A stretch of DNA of 64,000 nt from Desarmillaria ectypa (GCA_030407005.1 JAUDYN010000014.1:248001-312000); one strand, 5' to 3'; positions 1-12,194 are shown, counted from the first letter of the stretch. Numbers and translations are program-made. The notes: a model not told the origin generated them from the letters alone.

Positions 1-147
1 TCTCGTGCTCTATCTATTCGCTTTCAATCTTGGTGCAGTTCCCATATATATCTTCTTTCGTTGATCACTTGCTGATGCAAGCTTTTTATTCAGTGATGCT
101 GCCTACACCCAACCCAAACGAAAGGATCGGCGCCACTTAATAGACAC

Positions 148-154
148 TATAAAT
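148..154 (+). promoter_or_regulatory. Putative TATA box of the FAD oxidoreductase gene
   Basis: A TATAAAT motif lies about 40 nt upstream of the start codon at 191. Position and sequence fit a fungal core promoter; this is inference from motif and spacing only. Confidence 0.45.
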
Positions 155-190
155 GGCAGGGCTCCTACGCACCACTCCCTCCTCACATAT

Positions 191-2096
191 ATGCTTTCTA
201 TTGCACTTGTACTAGGTCTAGCTGGAGCTACATTGGGTCTGAACGCGTGTCGTCTCATCACCAGTAGGGTCTCGCCTGCGACAAGCGTTTACTATCCTGG
301 TTAGTATCCATTCCCTTCATCGCTCTTCATCTGGCTTACAAACTCCAGGATCCTCCTCATACACAGCAGACAACGAGCACTACACAATTTCAAGCTCGCA
401 AGCATCGGAATGTAGCGTGGAGCCTGGGTCTGCTGAGGATCTCGGCATCATTGTGCGTGTGTAGCTTCTCTTCTTCGTGCCTGATATTAACACGCGTTAA
501 TAGCTAGGAATTCTAGGTGAGACGAATACCACCTTTGGGGTGTGTACCCAAGCTACTCTCTTGCAAGGACCCCCGGAATCTTATCCTTATAGGTCAAAGG
601 CGGTGGACACGCCACGAACCAAGGCTTCTCGTCAACAACAGGCGTTCAGATAGCCATGAAACGCTTCAACGAAGTTACATATGACTCTACGACACACACA
701 GCGGTGATTGGTGCTGGTAATATCTGGGACGATGTCTACGAGATATTGAATTCTCAAGGTATCAACGTTCTCGGGGGAAGGGTATCAGGGATTGGTGTGG
801 CTGGCTTCACTCTCGGTGGTGGTATGCACATGGACATTCGTCTCCTGTGATTATTCATCCTCATCATGTGCAAACTTGAAGGGTATTCATGGCTCACCAA
901 CCAGCACGGCCTCGCTATTGACAACGTAGTTGCATACGAGCTGGTAATGCCAAACGGCACTATCGCTACTGCAACTGAAGGCAGCGATCCAGACCTTTTC
1001 TTTTCATTAAAGGTACGCTGTCTTAGATTAAAAATTTCCTGGAACTTACGTTCTTGTTGAGCAAGGGAGGCTACAACAATTTTGGGATTGTAACTCAGTT
1101 TACCTTGAAGACATTCCCACAAGGCACTGTCTGGGTGCGCGCGATCTCCAGTTTCGCGTTTAGTGACTGAACTGTAGCTTCTACAGGGGGGAAGCGCCAC
1201 ATACAGTGTGGATAATATATCTGCTTTCACAACAGCATTAGCCAAATTTTCATCGGAAGTTAGCGATCCTAAAGCAGCAATAGTCCTGGGCTATGCGTAT
1301 TCTGGCTCTTCCGGTCAGGTAATTTAAGTCATTTCCGGTCGTCCAAAATGTTGATTTATGTTGTTCATAGGTAGTACTCTCCTCTCTGATATTCTACGAT
1401 GACCCTACTCCTCCAAGTGGTATCTTCGATGACATCCTTGCATTACCATCGTTATCTCAGGACATCAAGTCTCGCACGTTTTCTGACCTCATCATTTCTT
1501 TCAAATTTTCGGCTGGTCATGATCGGTATGTCCGGAATTTCTAATACTCGTCTTCCGTGACTAACCTCCCATATCGACTACTAGGGTTGTATCCAACGAT
1601 ATCCCTGTGCTTGACTACTCAGAGTCGACAATCGAAGGCCTCGTTGACGAGATTAACGTGAGGCCAATCTCCTTCCCGTCTATACACGCCAAATCATACT
1701 CATCATTCCGTACTTTCTTAGCACTGGGCCTCCACCCTGTCCACGCATGGAGCCTCCGTAATCTCAATCTCTCTTGAACCTTTCCTTCCTAATATATTCA
1801 GTCATGCTCCCGCTAACTCCTCCGCCTACCCGATCTCGAGAGACCACACTGTCTTTCCTACCAACCTCAACTTTCAATGGGTGGGGGAGAGCGAAGATGA
1901 TATATTTCACGCTGCTGCGAGGGAGACCACGCAGAAGCTCGGCAGTTTGGGCGCGCCGAGGTATCCGAATTACGCCATTGATGGTACTCCGATGAAGGAT
2001 ATGTATGGTGAGCAGGGGATGAGGAGGATGGAGATTACGAGGGAAAGGGTGGATCCCAGAGGTATCATGCGGTTGACGGGAGGGTTCAAGGTATAA
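191..2096 (+). CDS. Secreted FAD-linked oxidoreductase (PCMH-type, BBE-like)
   Basis: This gene encodes a flavoprotein oxidase of the berberine-bridge-enzyme-like family. The chosen ATG opens a hydrophobic signal peptide (MLSIALVLGLAGA). The FAD-binding domain is clear after splicing: GGGHATNQGFSSTTGVQI, where the His is the usual site of covalent flavin attachment, then GVAGFTLGGG joined across an intron to YSWLTNQHGLAIDN. The second, cysteinyl flavin link is not evident. The C-terminal BBE-type end (MRRMEITRERVDP, then GIMRLTGG) is complete. About nine short introns interrupt the gene, and every junction I tried keeps the frame, so it looks intact. Substrate cannot be read from sequence; fungal relatives oxidise sugars, alcohols or secondary metabolites. 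The P450 downstream is on the same strand about 0.85 kb away. Confidence 0.85.
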
Positions 2097-2616
2097 TCTC
2101 AGCTGTGCCGACAAATCCAGAAAAAGAGGTCTTTTGGGTCCTGAAATAACTTTATCAATGGAGTAAGTGTATTTGACCCGTCGTCCGGCTCCTGAGTTAT
2201 CTCTTGCTCTCTATTCATCGACTTGGTTGATGGTTTACCTAGCCTAAAATGGTAATCACCTCCAGCGGAGACATACCGGCAATTTCTGATCGGCGTTCTT
2301 TTCTAACGTCTTCAAACACGTAACAAGCCGCTCTGCAGCTTCAGGGTTGCGTAAGCGAAGTACCTGATAGCACATCCGCGCTTTCAGCTGCATTCCAGAG
2401 TGCGAGCTGCTAAGTTGCCGAAGCACTTCATGCTGCCTTTCATTCACTCAGCACTTACTCGAGTTTTGCGTTTACGGAAGACAAGCTCGAAGTCCACGTA
2501 ATTCTGTTGTTATTTTCTTACAATGGCGCTAAAATTTCAGGTGCCGTCAGATAGCTAAACCAAGCTCGTAAATGAAGCTGAATTGACGCATACATCGGTT
2601 TCCTGCGGCACCGCAA

Positions 2617-2636
2617 TTTTTTTTTTTTTTTTTTTT
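2617..2636 (+). repeat. Homopolymer T(20) tract in intergenic DNA
   Basis: A run of 20 T residues lies in the 2097-2941 intergenic stretch. The short ORFs in this interval have no recognisable features, and apart from the T tract and the TATA motif near 2889 I see nothing else in it. Confidence 0.9.
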
Positions 2637-2888
2637 GATACGCGGTATAGTTTATCGGCTGAGCGATATGCCGGTACTCCTTAGCCTCGTCCAGGCTCAA
2701 ACCTAACTGTTGGTGAGCATAATGTTTGCTTTATATAGCGACTCTATCTTACTGGCGGATTAACAACTCTTGCAGAGCCGTATCACCCGGGGGCTTAAAG
2801 AGTAGTAACATCTTCCATCAGTAATTCGGCATTTTTTATTGGGATCAGAGGCACTCCAGTTCCCCGTCAGGGTGAGGATTACGATACA

Positions 2889-2895
2889 TATAAAT
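2889..2895 (+). promoter_or_regulatory. Putative TATA box of the first P450 gene
   Basis: A TATAAAT motif lies 47 nt ahead of the start codon at 2942. The spacing matches other TATA-containing genes in this window. Inference from motif only. Confidence 0.4.
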
Positions 2896-2941
2896 GAATT
2901 TCTCTTTGCCATCCTAGAAGTGTCGCATCTCGCTCTGAAAA

Positions 2942-5048
2942 ATGATTGCTACTCTTCTCGCTTTTGCTAGCATACTCTTCATCTTGATGACATGGCTGAA
3001 CCGGAAATCGGGACATCTCTCACATTTACCTCCCGGCCCTAAGCCCATCCCAATTCTCGGAAATCTGGGTGACTTCACTTCCAAAGAACTTTGGGTGAAA
3101 GCAGCAAAATGGGCAGACAAATACGGTTGGAGAATTTACACCTATGTTCACGTATCAACCACGGTTTTCTGATGGTAGCCTCGACTTTCTAGGTGACATG
3201 TGTTACCTCCATGTCCTTGGATGGAGCGTTATATTTCTTAGCAGTCCAGATGCTGCGTTTGAGCTTCTTGAAAAGCGAGGCGCGATGTACTCCGACAAGC
3301 CAAAACTGAAGATGGTTGGAGAGCTGTACGTGTGCTTAAAGCCCCACTTCTGCTCATTACCAACAAAAGTCTTTGATTAGATGTGGATGCAGGAAATTGG
3401 TATGCACTCATACATACGCCATTATTGTCGTGCTTACATTCTGGGTTCGAGCTTCCTTTCCTCAGCTACAACTCCGAGTTCACTCAACAACGGCGCTACC
3501 TAAAGCAAACCCTCGGCTCTCGGAGTATACCTGCATACTACTCTACGATCCGAACGTCGACCAATTCATTCCTTGTCGAACTCATCAACTCGCCCTCTCA
3601 GTACCTTGAGCACCTGCGCAAATACGCTGGAGGTCTAGTGCTCTCCGTCGGGTATGGTTATCAAGTGCACAGCACAGACGATAGGTTCCTTGTTCAAGCC
3701 GAAAAATGTATGCAGCTCCTTGCGAACCACATTGTAGCCGGAAGCGGGATATGGCCAGTAGATGTCTTCCCAATGATAGCATACCTTCCATCCTGGATGC
3801 CAGGTGCGGGGTTCAAGAAGAAAGCGATCTTGTGGAAGAAGATGATGAGGGAGTTTGTAGATGCGCCTTTCGAGGAAGCAAAGGCAGCGGTGGTAAGTAT
3901 TCGTGCGTTTTTCATCCTACATTACACGAATTTACATCATTTTCTTGAAGAAATCAGGAACGATCCTTCCCTCGTTCTGCTCTGAAATTCTTGGCGGCGA
4001 CGAGCCCCTCAGCACTTCGGAAGAAGAAGATATTAAATACAGTGCAAACTCGATGTTCGCTGCTAGTGCGGATACGGTACCACAGTTTCACGATATTCAG
4101 TCGGCGCTGCTATTGACCACGGCTTTAGACTGTGACAACCATGTCTCATTTCATTCTGGCGATGATGCTCTACCCCGAAGTTCTGAAGAAAGCTCAAGCA
4201 GAAATCGACCAAGTTATAGGATCTGAACGTCTTCCAGATTTGAACGATAGACCTGCGTTACCTTATGGTACTTCCACTTTCGTGAAACCGCAGCACCTTT
4301 GTTGAACGATCATCCTAGTGGACGCAATCTTGTCGGAAGTATGGCGTTGGGGTGCACCCGTTCCGCTGAGTACGCATTCCCGTCGTTTCAGCCACCACAT
4401 GGTATCTCACAAATTGCGTAGATTTACCACATTGTGTTAGGCAAGATGACGAATACCGTGGGATGTATATCCCCAAGGGTTCTTTCGTACGTCCAATGCC
4501 CGTTCCGCTTCGAAGTGATGATATTCACAAGTGGCTAGATCATTGTCAACATATGGTATCGCATTTTCGCTAATCTTCACTCTCTGCCTGATTGATGAAC
4601 CCGTAGGGCCATACTTCGCAATGAGGAACTATTTCCTGAGGCAGAAGTTTTCAAACCCGAGCGATTCTTGCCGGTCCCTGGTATTATCCCGGACCCACGA
4701 CAGGATCCCAGGAATTATGTTTTTGGTTTTGGGAGGAGGTATTTATTGGGATGCACATGTATTTTAATGATACGTGCTGAATTCAGTCTAGACGCTGCCC
4801 GGGTGCTGACCTGTCGGAGTCCTCCATATGGCTCCTCATCGCCTCAATGATCGCCGTGTTGGATATTAGGAAGCCAGACGAAGGGTATATTCCGGTACGG
4901 TATAATAATTCGGTGTTCCGGTAAGCCTGTCGTTTCTTTTCCAGGTTCCCCTGGCACTCACTTTGCTTCTTTGTCTCAAAGGGTACCTGATAGGCTGAAA
5001 TGCGAGATCAAACCTAGGTCTGATACTGTACTGAGCTTGCTTGAATAA
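2942..5048 (+). CDS. Cytochrome P450 monooxygenase (copy 1)
   Basis: This is a microsomal class II P450 that would use NADPH-P450 reductase. An N-terminal membrane anchor ([19 protein letters not shown]) is followed by the proline-rich hinge [16 protein letters not shown]. After splicing, the I-helix reads [11 protein letters not shown], the K-helix ExxR is EVWR, the PERF-like motif is FKPERF, and the haem loop is FGFGRRRCPGAD with the proximal Cys. An intron splits the haem loop between GRR and CPG. About ten introns are needed and all junctions I checked hold the frame to the TAA at 5046-5048, so the gene looks intact. It resembles basidiomycete P450s often labelled O-methylsterigmatocystin-oxidoreductase-like; the substrate is unknown. 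A close paralogue lies at 17769-20019 on the same strand. Confidence 0.88.
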
Positions 5049-5740
5049 GTGCGCAAGTTGGTACGTTTGTAATTAGACGATAGTCGCACACAGACGTTAT
5101 GTTATGTTTATTCCCGAAAATTTATAAATCGTCAGAGTGTATGACACCAAGATGTAATGTAATATGTAATATGTTTTCTACTGCATGGGCGTAGTAAAAG
5201 CATCTAAAAATTCCGATAGGCGCAAGTCTTCTTTTTGCGGTCGTAAGTTACTTATATGTGCAAAAGTACACTTGCATCCTCCCCGGATTTTGTACGGATA
5301 AGCAAATATACACGTCAGCGGACGGTTGCTACAAACAGACGTCTGGATAAGATCTGAGGAGCAGGTTGCGAGATGGACATGGTTGAACGAGCGGTCATTA
5401 TTTTCGCGGTTATGAGTCTTGCTTTCATTGCATTGGTGGGCCGAACTCCTTAAGCTTCCTATTCGGTTTCATGGGGACAGAAGCCATTCGGAAGGGCACA
5501 TCGCGGTCAGGTGAGGAAAACGCCCTCATTCTGCTGAGGACTACCGCGGTGTCCAATTTTGCATCACCAGTATCATGGATATTGAAACGCAGTGCAATTT
5601 TTTCTCCGGCAGTATGCCATACGAGAAGCCGATTGCTTACAAGAGGAAAAGAGAGCCCATCCAGATTACAAAAGTCATGAGCGTATTCCTGTGTGAAGTG
5701 TAGAAGAACTACAGGAGAGTCAGAGTCGACATCACTGCTG
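5049..5740. other. Intergenic DNA, no gene recognised
   Basis: This stretch holds only short unsupported ORFs, such as 5471-5680 on the plus strand, which shows no domain. It is AT-rich, with small direct repeats such as the two AATATGTAATATG-like units near 5158-5172. Confidence 0.6.
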
Positions 5741-5747
5741 GGGCCGG

Positions 5748-6008
5748 TATATTTTTAGGTTCGAAGAAGCAGACCTAAAATGCCGTGACTTTCTATGTTA
5801 TCTTTCGACAGGAAAAAAGTATCCCCTAAAACAAGATAAAAAAACATTACTTTTTCGTCCTCTTTTAGAATATGAAAAACAATACGGAAAACGGATCGAA
5901 AAGGCTCCGTCATTATGTTTTAGGTCCTGTTTTACGGGTCTAAGAAGGCAATAGAAGGCAATCAAAAGTCACGACATTTTTAGGATATATTTTTCGGTCC
6001 CGAAAAGT
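5748..6008. mobile_element. Possible MITE-like fold-back element
   Basis: The segment at 5774-5792 (CCTAAAATGCCGTGACTTT) reappears inverted at 5966-5985 with one mismatch and one single-base gap. Both arms are flanked by TATATTTTT-type AT-rich sequence. The interior is AT-rich, has no ORF and contains a tandem GAAGGCAAT pair. This is the layout of a small non-autonomous inverted-repeat element. I could not define a target-site duplication, so it may simply be a degenerate inverted repeat. Confidence 0.35.
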
Positions 6009-6268
6009 AGCCAACCTCATCATGTTTAGGATTTACTAAGCAGAGATTACAGCACAGCCACTCGCCTCATTTACGTTATTGACTCACATTGTCGCCAGGG
6101 GCAGCCCCTCCGAGACTTGTCTCTGTCACCTTCATGCATTTAGGCTAGACCACAATCAGCCATGTCTGGTCAGATCTTGTTCAGAACATTCACCGCAAAA
6201 CCTGTATGTTTCTCTGTCGTGAATGTTCACACACGGACATTCACGGCGCGCTGATCAATATTATCAGA

Positions 6269-7584
6269 ATGGCAACAAAGAAGAGAAGACTCGAAGAACA
6301 GGAGATGCAGGGATTTCCTACTTCACTGGTTACTCTTCCAAACGAGCTCCCGTCAATCATATTGCAACAAATCGATGAGAAGGATCGCCTCTCAGTTGCA
6401 TACGTCCGTCGAAGACTGAATGATTTCGTCGCATCTTCGTCGCATGGTCCCTATAGCAAGTACTTGCGGTGTTATAGCAACCTCTGTATATGCAATGGTC
6501 GCCATAATATATACCCAAACTTTGCATGTCTCAAAGCTCTTTGCACATGGGTCATCAGCCCGCCTCAGATTCCTGTCATGACCATCAAATTCAGTAATGA
6601 TTACCTCGGCCAACTCCGTCTCCTCACCCATTGCATCGAAAGGTTCCCCGAGTGCGAACGGCCCATCGTGCACGTCTATGCTGGACACAGCCTTTAGCCT
6701 GATATGAAGAACGCCTCGCAGGTGAAAAAACTCAACACCCTCACCAGGATCGCAGAGCTTAAATGTGTTGCTTCATTCCTAACACCGTACAACGATAAGA
6801 AGGTGGCGTTGCTAGACATCATGAAAAAGAAAAACAAGGAACCCTTGTTCAATCCGACACCGTTGTAGACTGGCACATCCGTTCCGCCAATGCATCTCCA
6901 GTCGAAAAACTGTCGATACTCATCAAATCTTCAAGGCGTTTTCCCAGAATGGATATCTCTCTCTTGCACCTTCCCAAACTCTGCCACTTAGAAGTAGAAG
7001 GAAAGTCTATGCGGAAGAGCGAATTATCCCACTTCCTCTCAAAGCATGCCTTCCTCGAGTCTGTCGATTTTGGACGGAATGAAAGGCTGCGCGGTGGTCG
7101 GTCGCAGTCCAGACTCCCATCTCAGGCCCTGCGTAGCTTGACAATGATCTCGGCGGATGCAGAACTCTTCCTGGGCCTCCTCCCGAACCTCGCAGCGTGC
7201 GAGAAGCTGCAACAGGTGCGATTGAGTTTTTCAATAAACCGTACAAAGCGAGGCAGAAACGGAAGGGACTGCAGGAACATTTTTACCTGGATTTCACAGT
7301 GACCGACTATCCACTACGTGAGCTTTCCGATGGGCTCATTGAAGGATGATGAATGGGAATCGTTAACGGATGGGAAGATTTGCTTGTCGCAGGTCATGAA
7401 GTTGGCCTGTCATCCGCACATTTCCTATAATCCAGTTCCACGGAAGTCGGGACTCGTAGCTCTTTTCCCGAACATAGAGGAATATGAGATGCCGAGCTAC
7501 CCGGCAGGAGGCGGCGAAAATGCCCAGCTACTATGGCCATCACTGAAACGGATGATCTTTGGTAGTGACGTCCGAATATTGTAG
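6269..7584 (+). pseudogene. F-box/LRR-like protein, broken
   Basis: The first ORF carries an F-box-like segment (VTLPNELPSIILQQIDEKD, then RLSVAYVRRRLNDFV). It ends at a TAG at 6695-6697, but the same frame continues as plausible protein to a second stop near 6868. The coding signal then moves to another frame from about 6835, beside an A-rich stretch, reading VVDWHIRSANASPVEKLSIL and onward to 7302. A further TGA at 7300-7302 interrupts it before the last block ends at 7584. With at least one nonsense codon and one frameshift, this is most simply a decayed F-box gene. Alternative splicing could rescue some breaks, but no intron with good borders spans the first stop. Confidence 0.6.
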
Positions 7585-8677
7585 TTAATTGATTAGGACT
7601 ATATCAGGGGAGACATTTACTACAATGCTGCTTCACATTAGCTTACAATATAGAGATAAATTTAAAGACACGTACCAGAGCTGCCCGTGGCGTATCTGAT
7701 AGCTTGCGTCAACTTCAATTTTGGTTTCTTTGCGTGAAACCAGGACTTCTTGATTGAAAAGTAGCGTATAACGTTAATGTATTATATCTGTTGTATTGTT
7801 CATGTCCGATACCGTTGAAGACGACATGTACCCGGCACTCCCGGACGATCTGCAATATCTGGCACAGCAGAGAGTAGAAGACATTTATGGCAGCAAGTAA
7901 CTGCTTATCTGTAAGTTCATCAATGAAGATTGAGCTTTCGAAAGGGTGAAAGCGCACGTACGAAACGGCGCGGCCATGTTGGTTACAGCGTTAATGCTGT
8001 CGCATCCCGGTAAAATTGATCACCATCTTCCACTAACAAAAGGTAATTCAGAGTCTAACTGGGCTTTAGCATATCCACGATTTTGCCAACAGGTGGTCCA
8101 ATGATGGTTTCGAAACGAATCGGAAGTTGATCGGAAGGCCCAAAAGGTGCCATTTTTTCAACACGTGCATTCAGTCCGGACCGCCTACCCGGTTATCAAC
8201 CATTGTTTGGTTCTCGTTCAGCAACCTCATTTTTTTCATCTCCCATGGTCGCATAGAGGCAAACGTTTCTGCTTGCAACCTGCATTTCTCTGTTCTGTCC
8301 CTGTATGTTTGATGCGTGGTTCTTGGACCGTGAGAGTCCATGCTCCCAACTGCGAGCGATGTCCGTTAAAATCACGGTGCGCAGCATATCAGAGTGAAGT
8401 TTTGTTGATGCTCAACCAGGCACTCCTCTTCTTATGAGCTTCAGGCGTTGCCTTCGTGCGCTAGTTCATATCCGAACCGTTACTTTCGCCGATGGTAGAA
8501 TATCGAGAAATTAATAGACTCATTGCTTGTTGCAATCGACACCTTGCCAGCGTTTTCTCGTCGCCTTCACTCGGCTTCGTTTCCTGTAGCCCCATAAACT
8601 CTCTCGGTTAAACGACTGGGAAGTCGATATATATCATTCAGGGTCTTCCCTTCTCACCAACAAAAACTTTCCTCACC
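7585..8677. other. Intergenic DNA, no gene recognised
   Basis: Short ORFs on both strands (for example 8127-8437 plus and 7715-7957 minus) show no domains or family resemblance. The last 60 nt are pyrimidine-rich and would be the promoter and leader of the decayed xylanase gene that follows. Confidence 0.5.
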
Positions 8678-10701
8678 ATGCTCGTCCTCTTCTCTGTCAT
8701 TTCTCTTGCTGGCATTTTGCAGTGCGCCAGCGCCGTTTCGATTTGGGGCGAATGTACGCGTTTTCTCTACAACGAAACAGCTCTGATTGAAGGCGGTGGA
8801 ATGGGCTACAGTGGAAGCGTGCGTTCCTTCTCCCTTCCACATAAATGATACGAGCCTGACTTTCTTTTGAGTGTGAGCTCTATCTGCGGTTTTATGTGTT
8901 TTCATTCTTACATCGGCATATATAGGTGATTCTGGAACTACTTGCATTCATTTCAGCGACTATTACTCTCAACATGCACTTTCTTAGCAACTAGATCACG
9001 AATTGCAATACTAACTAGTTCTCATTATAGGTGCCAGCCCTCTAGCAGCTCCACAACAGCCACCAGTTCCTCTTCCACTCCGTCTTCTACGGCGCTAAGG
9101 GGCCTCAACATCAAGTTCACCGCCAAGGGAAAACTCTTCTGGTTTCGTTCTTGATGATTCGTTGTCCTGCATGATGCTAAATACTTGCCCTAGGGTTCAG
9201 CAGCCGACAAAAATACCATAGCCATTTCCTGTCTGTTACCATCATAATTCAAGTTCGCATGTTGACCGGCAATCCCTTGCGGCGAATGAAGCCATTTTGA
9301 AATCTGATTTCGGGGCCGTACGTTCGGCTTTCCCATGATCATTTGCTTTTGCCTGACGATGTCTAAACTGTAGGTTACTCCCGAGAATTCCATCAAGGCC
9401 GGCCGGTTTGCGTGCAAGCCATTCGTACCTTATGCTCAATTATCTTTACCTACTAGTGGGATGCTACCGAAAGTACCCAAGGAACCTTCACCTCCTCCGG
9501 TCCGACTATATAGTAAATTGGGCTGTCTCGAACAGTAAAATCATCCGCGAACATACATTGGGTTTGGTTTTAGTACCTGTTTCTAGCTCGGCAATATAAT
9601 ATGCTTCTCTTAGTGTGACACTCGTAGCTCCCTTGATGGGTCTCTGCCATTACCAATGCGGCTACACTGGTGAGCCAAGAGCCTACGTCAAAGATGCAGT
9701 CATGAAAAAATCATCCAAAAGACGTCCGCTATTCAAATAAATATCGCAAATGTAGCTGGGAAGTACTCTACGGTAAGGTCGTGCTCATCATTCCTCATTG
9801 TTCCTTGCCTAATGCGCTTCGGGGATAGCCGTACGTGTCTTTCCCATCTTCGGCGGAAATTCTCTAGAATTGACTCACCAATGGACAACCAGTGGGATGT
9901 CTGCAAGTAATTCACAGTGAGGTGCTAAATGAAGATGATACTCTTCGGTCGGGTCTATTCTATAACATTCTCGGGGAGGTACTATGCCATTATGCCATTA
10001 TCATCGAGGTTGGACTACTAATTCCCCATTGCTCAAGTCGTTCATTACCATTGCCTTCAAAGCTGCAAGAGCAGCAGATCCCACAGCAAAGTTAGCCGAA
10101 ATCTGTTCCTCCGATTTCTTACTGACGCTCTAGCAAAATAGATTACATATCAACGATTACAACCTGGACTCAAATAATGCCAAGGTCCAAGGCTGGTCGC
10201 ATCCGCTTCTCCTTATGTCGATTTCTTCTATCTCGTCGTTCAGAAATGGTCGCCCTTGTTGAACGGATCAATGCCAACGGACAGCTAATCAACGGTATCG
10301 GCACACAGATGCACTTATCGGTACGCCAGTGCACACCCTGGCATGGATTTCTTGTTGACCACACGCAGGCCGGCGGCTCGAGTGGGGCACTGGTAGCCCT
10401 GACGGCACTGGCCTCGGCGGGCACAGAAGTTGCCATCACCAAGCTGGATATTACTGGTGCAAGCGCATCTGACTATACTACCATTGTTGATGCCTGTCTC
10501 TCCATCTCTGCTTGCGTCTCAATCACCAGTTGGTAGGTTAGTGATGTTGTAAGTTCCCTTCCCTACGGTTTTTAAGCGACTTTACCTAATTTTTTTTTGC
10601 CTTCACAGAACTCTTGGCGCGCCAGCTCGACACCTTTGTTGTTTGATAGCAACTACCAGCGAAAGGCACCGTACACTGCAGTCATATCTGACCTATCTTG
10701 A
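8678..10701 (+). pseudogene. CBM1-GH10 endo-1,4-beta-xylanase, decayed
   Basis: A signal peptide (MLVLFSVISLAGILQCASA) leads into a spliced cellulose-binding module start (SIWGECGGMGYS) and its end (TTCIHFSDYYSQ), then a Ser/Thr linker. The catalytic domain begins as GLNIKFTAKGKLFW. GH10 landmarks follow in fragments: VTPENSIK near 9375, EVLNEDDTLRSGLFYNILGE near 9915, INDYNLDSNNAKVQGW near 10157, INGIGTQMHLS near 10293 and AITKLDITGASASDY near 10433. The last exon reads [17 protein letters not shown] and ends at TGA 10699-10701. The N-terminal half of the barrel is full of stops and shifted frames, a TAG replaces the Gly after ITSW, and the nucleophile Glu of the usual TELD motif is Lys. Family identity is firm; the gene is dead or at least catalytically inactive. 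Confidence 0.82.
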
Positions 10702-10972
10702 AAAGCATATTCCGTTCTTTTGAATTTATCTTAGTTTTTTCCGTTCAAGGGTCCGGGTGACCGTCGGCCCGAATACGAAGCGTCACCGTTCCAATCAGGG
10801 TCCTGGGCCGGGATTTGATTCCGGCCTATTACTGTGCACTGCCATTCGCACATCCACTTTTATATCTTTCTTGGAGGCTGGAGCCTCTTCCTCACTGACT
10901 TTTCTCCTTACCACGATTTGGAATCGCTTTTATAGGGTCGTTTCTTTCCCAAATTCACACTCAAGTTCTGAC

Positions 10973-12194
10973 ATGGACCCGCATCCGCAGTTTATGTCCG
11001 ACTCGCTTCCTCAGGAGATCGTCGACACTATCATCGACGAACTCAAGGACTATAAGCATGACTTGAAGTCCTGCTCATTGACGTGTCGTTCCTTTGTCCC
11101 TCAAACTCGTGTCCATTTGTTCACGTCGGTCGAGCTTTCAAGCAACAGGCGATGCAAAAAATTCATGGCCATGCGGTCCTCTTCCCCGTCCGACCTCTCT
11201 ACCTATATCAGGAGCCTCACGATCAATTTCCGCCGGAGCGACCTCACTTCTCAAAATCTTCTTGATGCTATAACATCCTTGACAGTCCATCGCATCACCC
11301 TAGAGCATCTGAACTGGGGAAACCTCACGCAGGACATGCAACAGGCACTTTGCACGTCTTTTCCTCACCTCCGAAGTATCTCCCTCGTCCACACTACTTT
11401 TCCCGACTACCAGGCCGTCTGCGGATTTATGAGTGGTTTCCCGGAGCTCAAGGACCTCTCGTTATCAGATGCTCATGTGATCACTGCAGGCGATCCCATG
11501 GGCTATGAGCACCACAGTATACGTCTAGTTGGCTTATCTGTCGTCAAAGCTACGAGCATCTTCGGTCTCATTTCGTCTTTCAGCCCTATATCATTAACAC
11601 ATCTTCGCTCGCTCATATTCACCTGGAGTGTTCTGGACGACCTCGGCAGTCTCAATTCCATCCTACTTGCTGCTGAACCGAATTTGGAAGAGCTAGTCCT
11701 CAACCAATCGCCTTCATACGGAGAGATAGGTGAAGTAGCCTGTCTTCCTGTCTTCGTAATCCATCTCAACTTGACTAGACCCAGGTTTTGTAACCGAATT
11801 CCCTCGGGACCTACGGGTTCAAGATCTGAACCGCCTCCAGGTTGAAATGTGGGATCGCAACGTGTGGGGAGGAACACCGGAGTTTGATCTCCTGGACGCA
11901 TGGATCGATATATTCAGGTGCTCCGCAGGGCATGTGCCTCGGGATATTTCGCTTCATCTCTGCCTCTCTAGTGGCGCTGTGGTCGAGAACCGGGAACAAG
12001 GATTGGGCGCGTGGTCTTCGTTAGACGAGGTTCTCTCCGCTACGACGGGGTCATTTCAGTCTCTGTCCATCGTGATATACGGGATTCAGATGGAAAAGAC
12101 GGTGCAATTCAAAGTTGTAATAGAGGATCAGCTGCCAAGATTGAAACAGCGTGGAATGCTGGATGTCCGGTGTAAAAGCTTCTTGTCGAAATAA
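10973..12194 (+). CDS. F-box domain protein (intact)
   Basis: The N-terminus carries an F-box-like segment (DSLPQEIVDTIIDELKDY, then LKSCSLTCRSFVPQTRVHLF), followed by a long region with LRR-like periodicity (SFPHLRSISLVHT, FPELKDLSLSD, EPNLEELVLNQ). F-box proteins recruit targets to SCF ubiquitin ligases, and mushrooms have large rapidly changing sets. A single intron at 11730-11778 (GTGAAG...CTAG) joins SPSYGEI to DPGFVTEFPRDL and keeps the frame to the stop at 12194. I chose the ATG at 10973 because the F-box follows at once; an upstream in-frame ATG at 10757 would add 72 residues with no domain. Two other F-box genes in this window are broken. Confidence 0.75.

Noticed and set aside
754..1245. 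A 163-codon open frame on the minus strand
   Set aside because: It is antisense to well-defined exons of the FAD oxidoreductase and shows no domain.
5471..5680. A 69-codon plus-strand ORF between the P450 and the inverted repeat
   Set aside because: No domain, no introns, no promoter signal. Likely random.
6219..6244. 8-bp hairpin (GTGAATGT ... ACATTCAC) upstream of the F-box pseudogene
   Set aside because: Small and isolated; no T tract or known regulatory role, so not annotated.
8127..8437. Plus-strand ORFs with hydrophobic runs
   Set aside because: Two overlapping frames, no family resemblance, no clear promoter or intron. Treated as chance.
9190..9439. Minus-strand ORFs over the xylanase region
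   Set aside because: They overlap the GH10 relic, whose plus-strand family motifs explain the sequence better.
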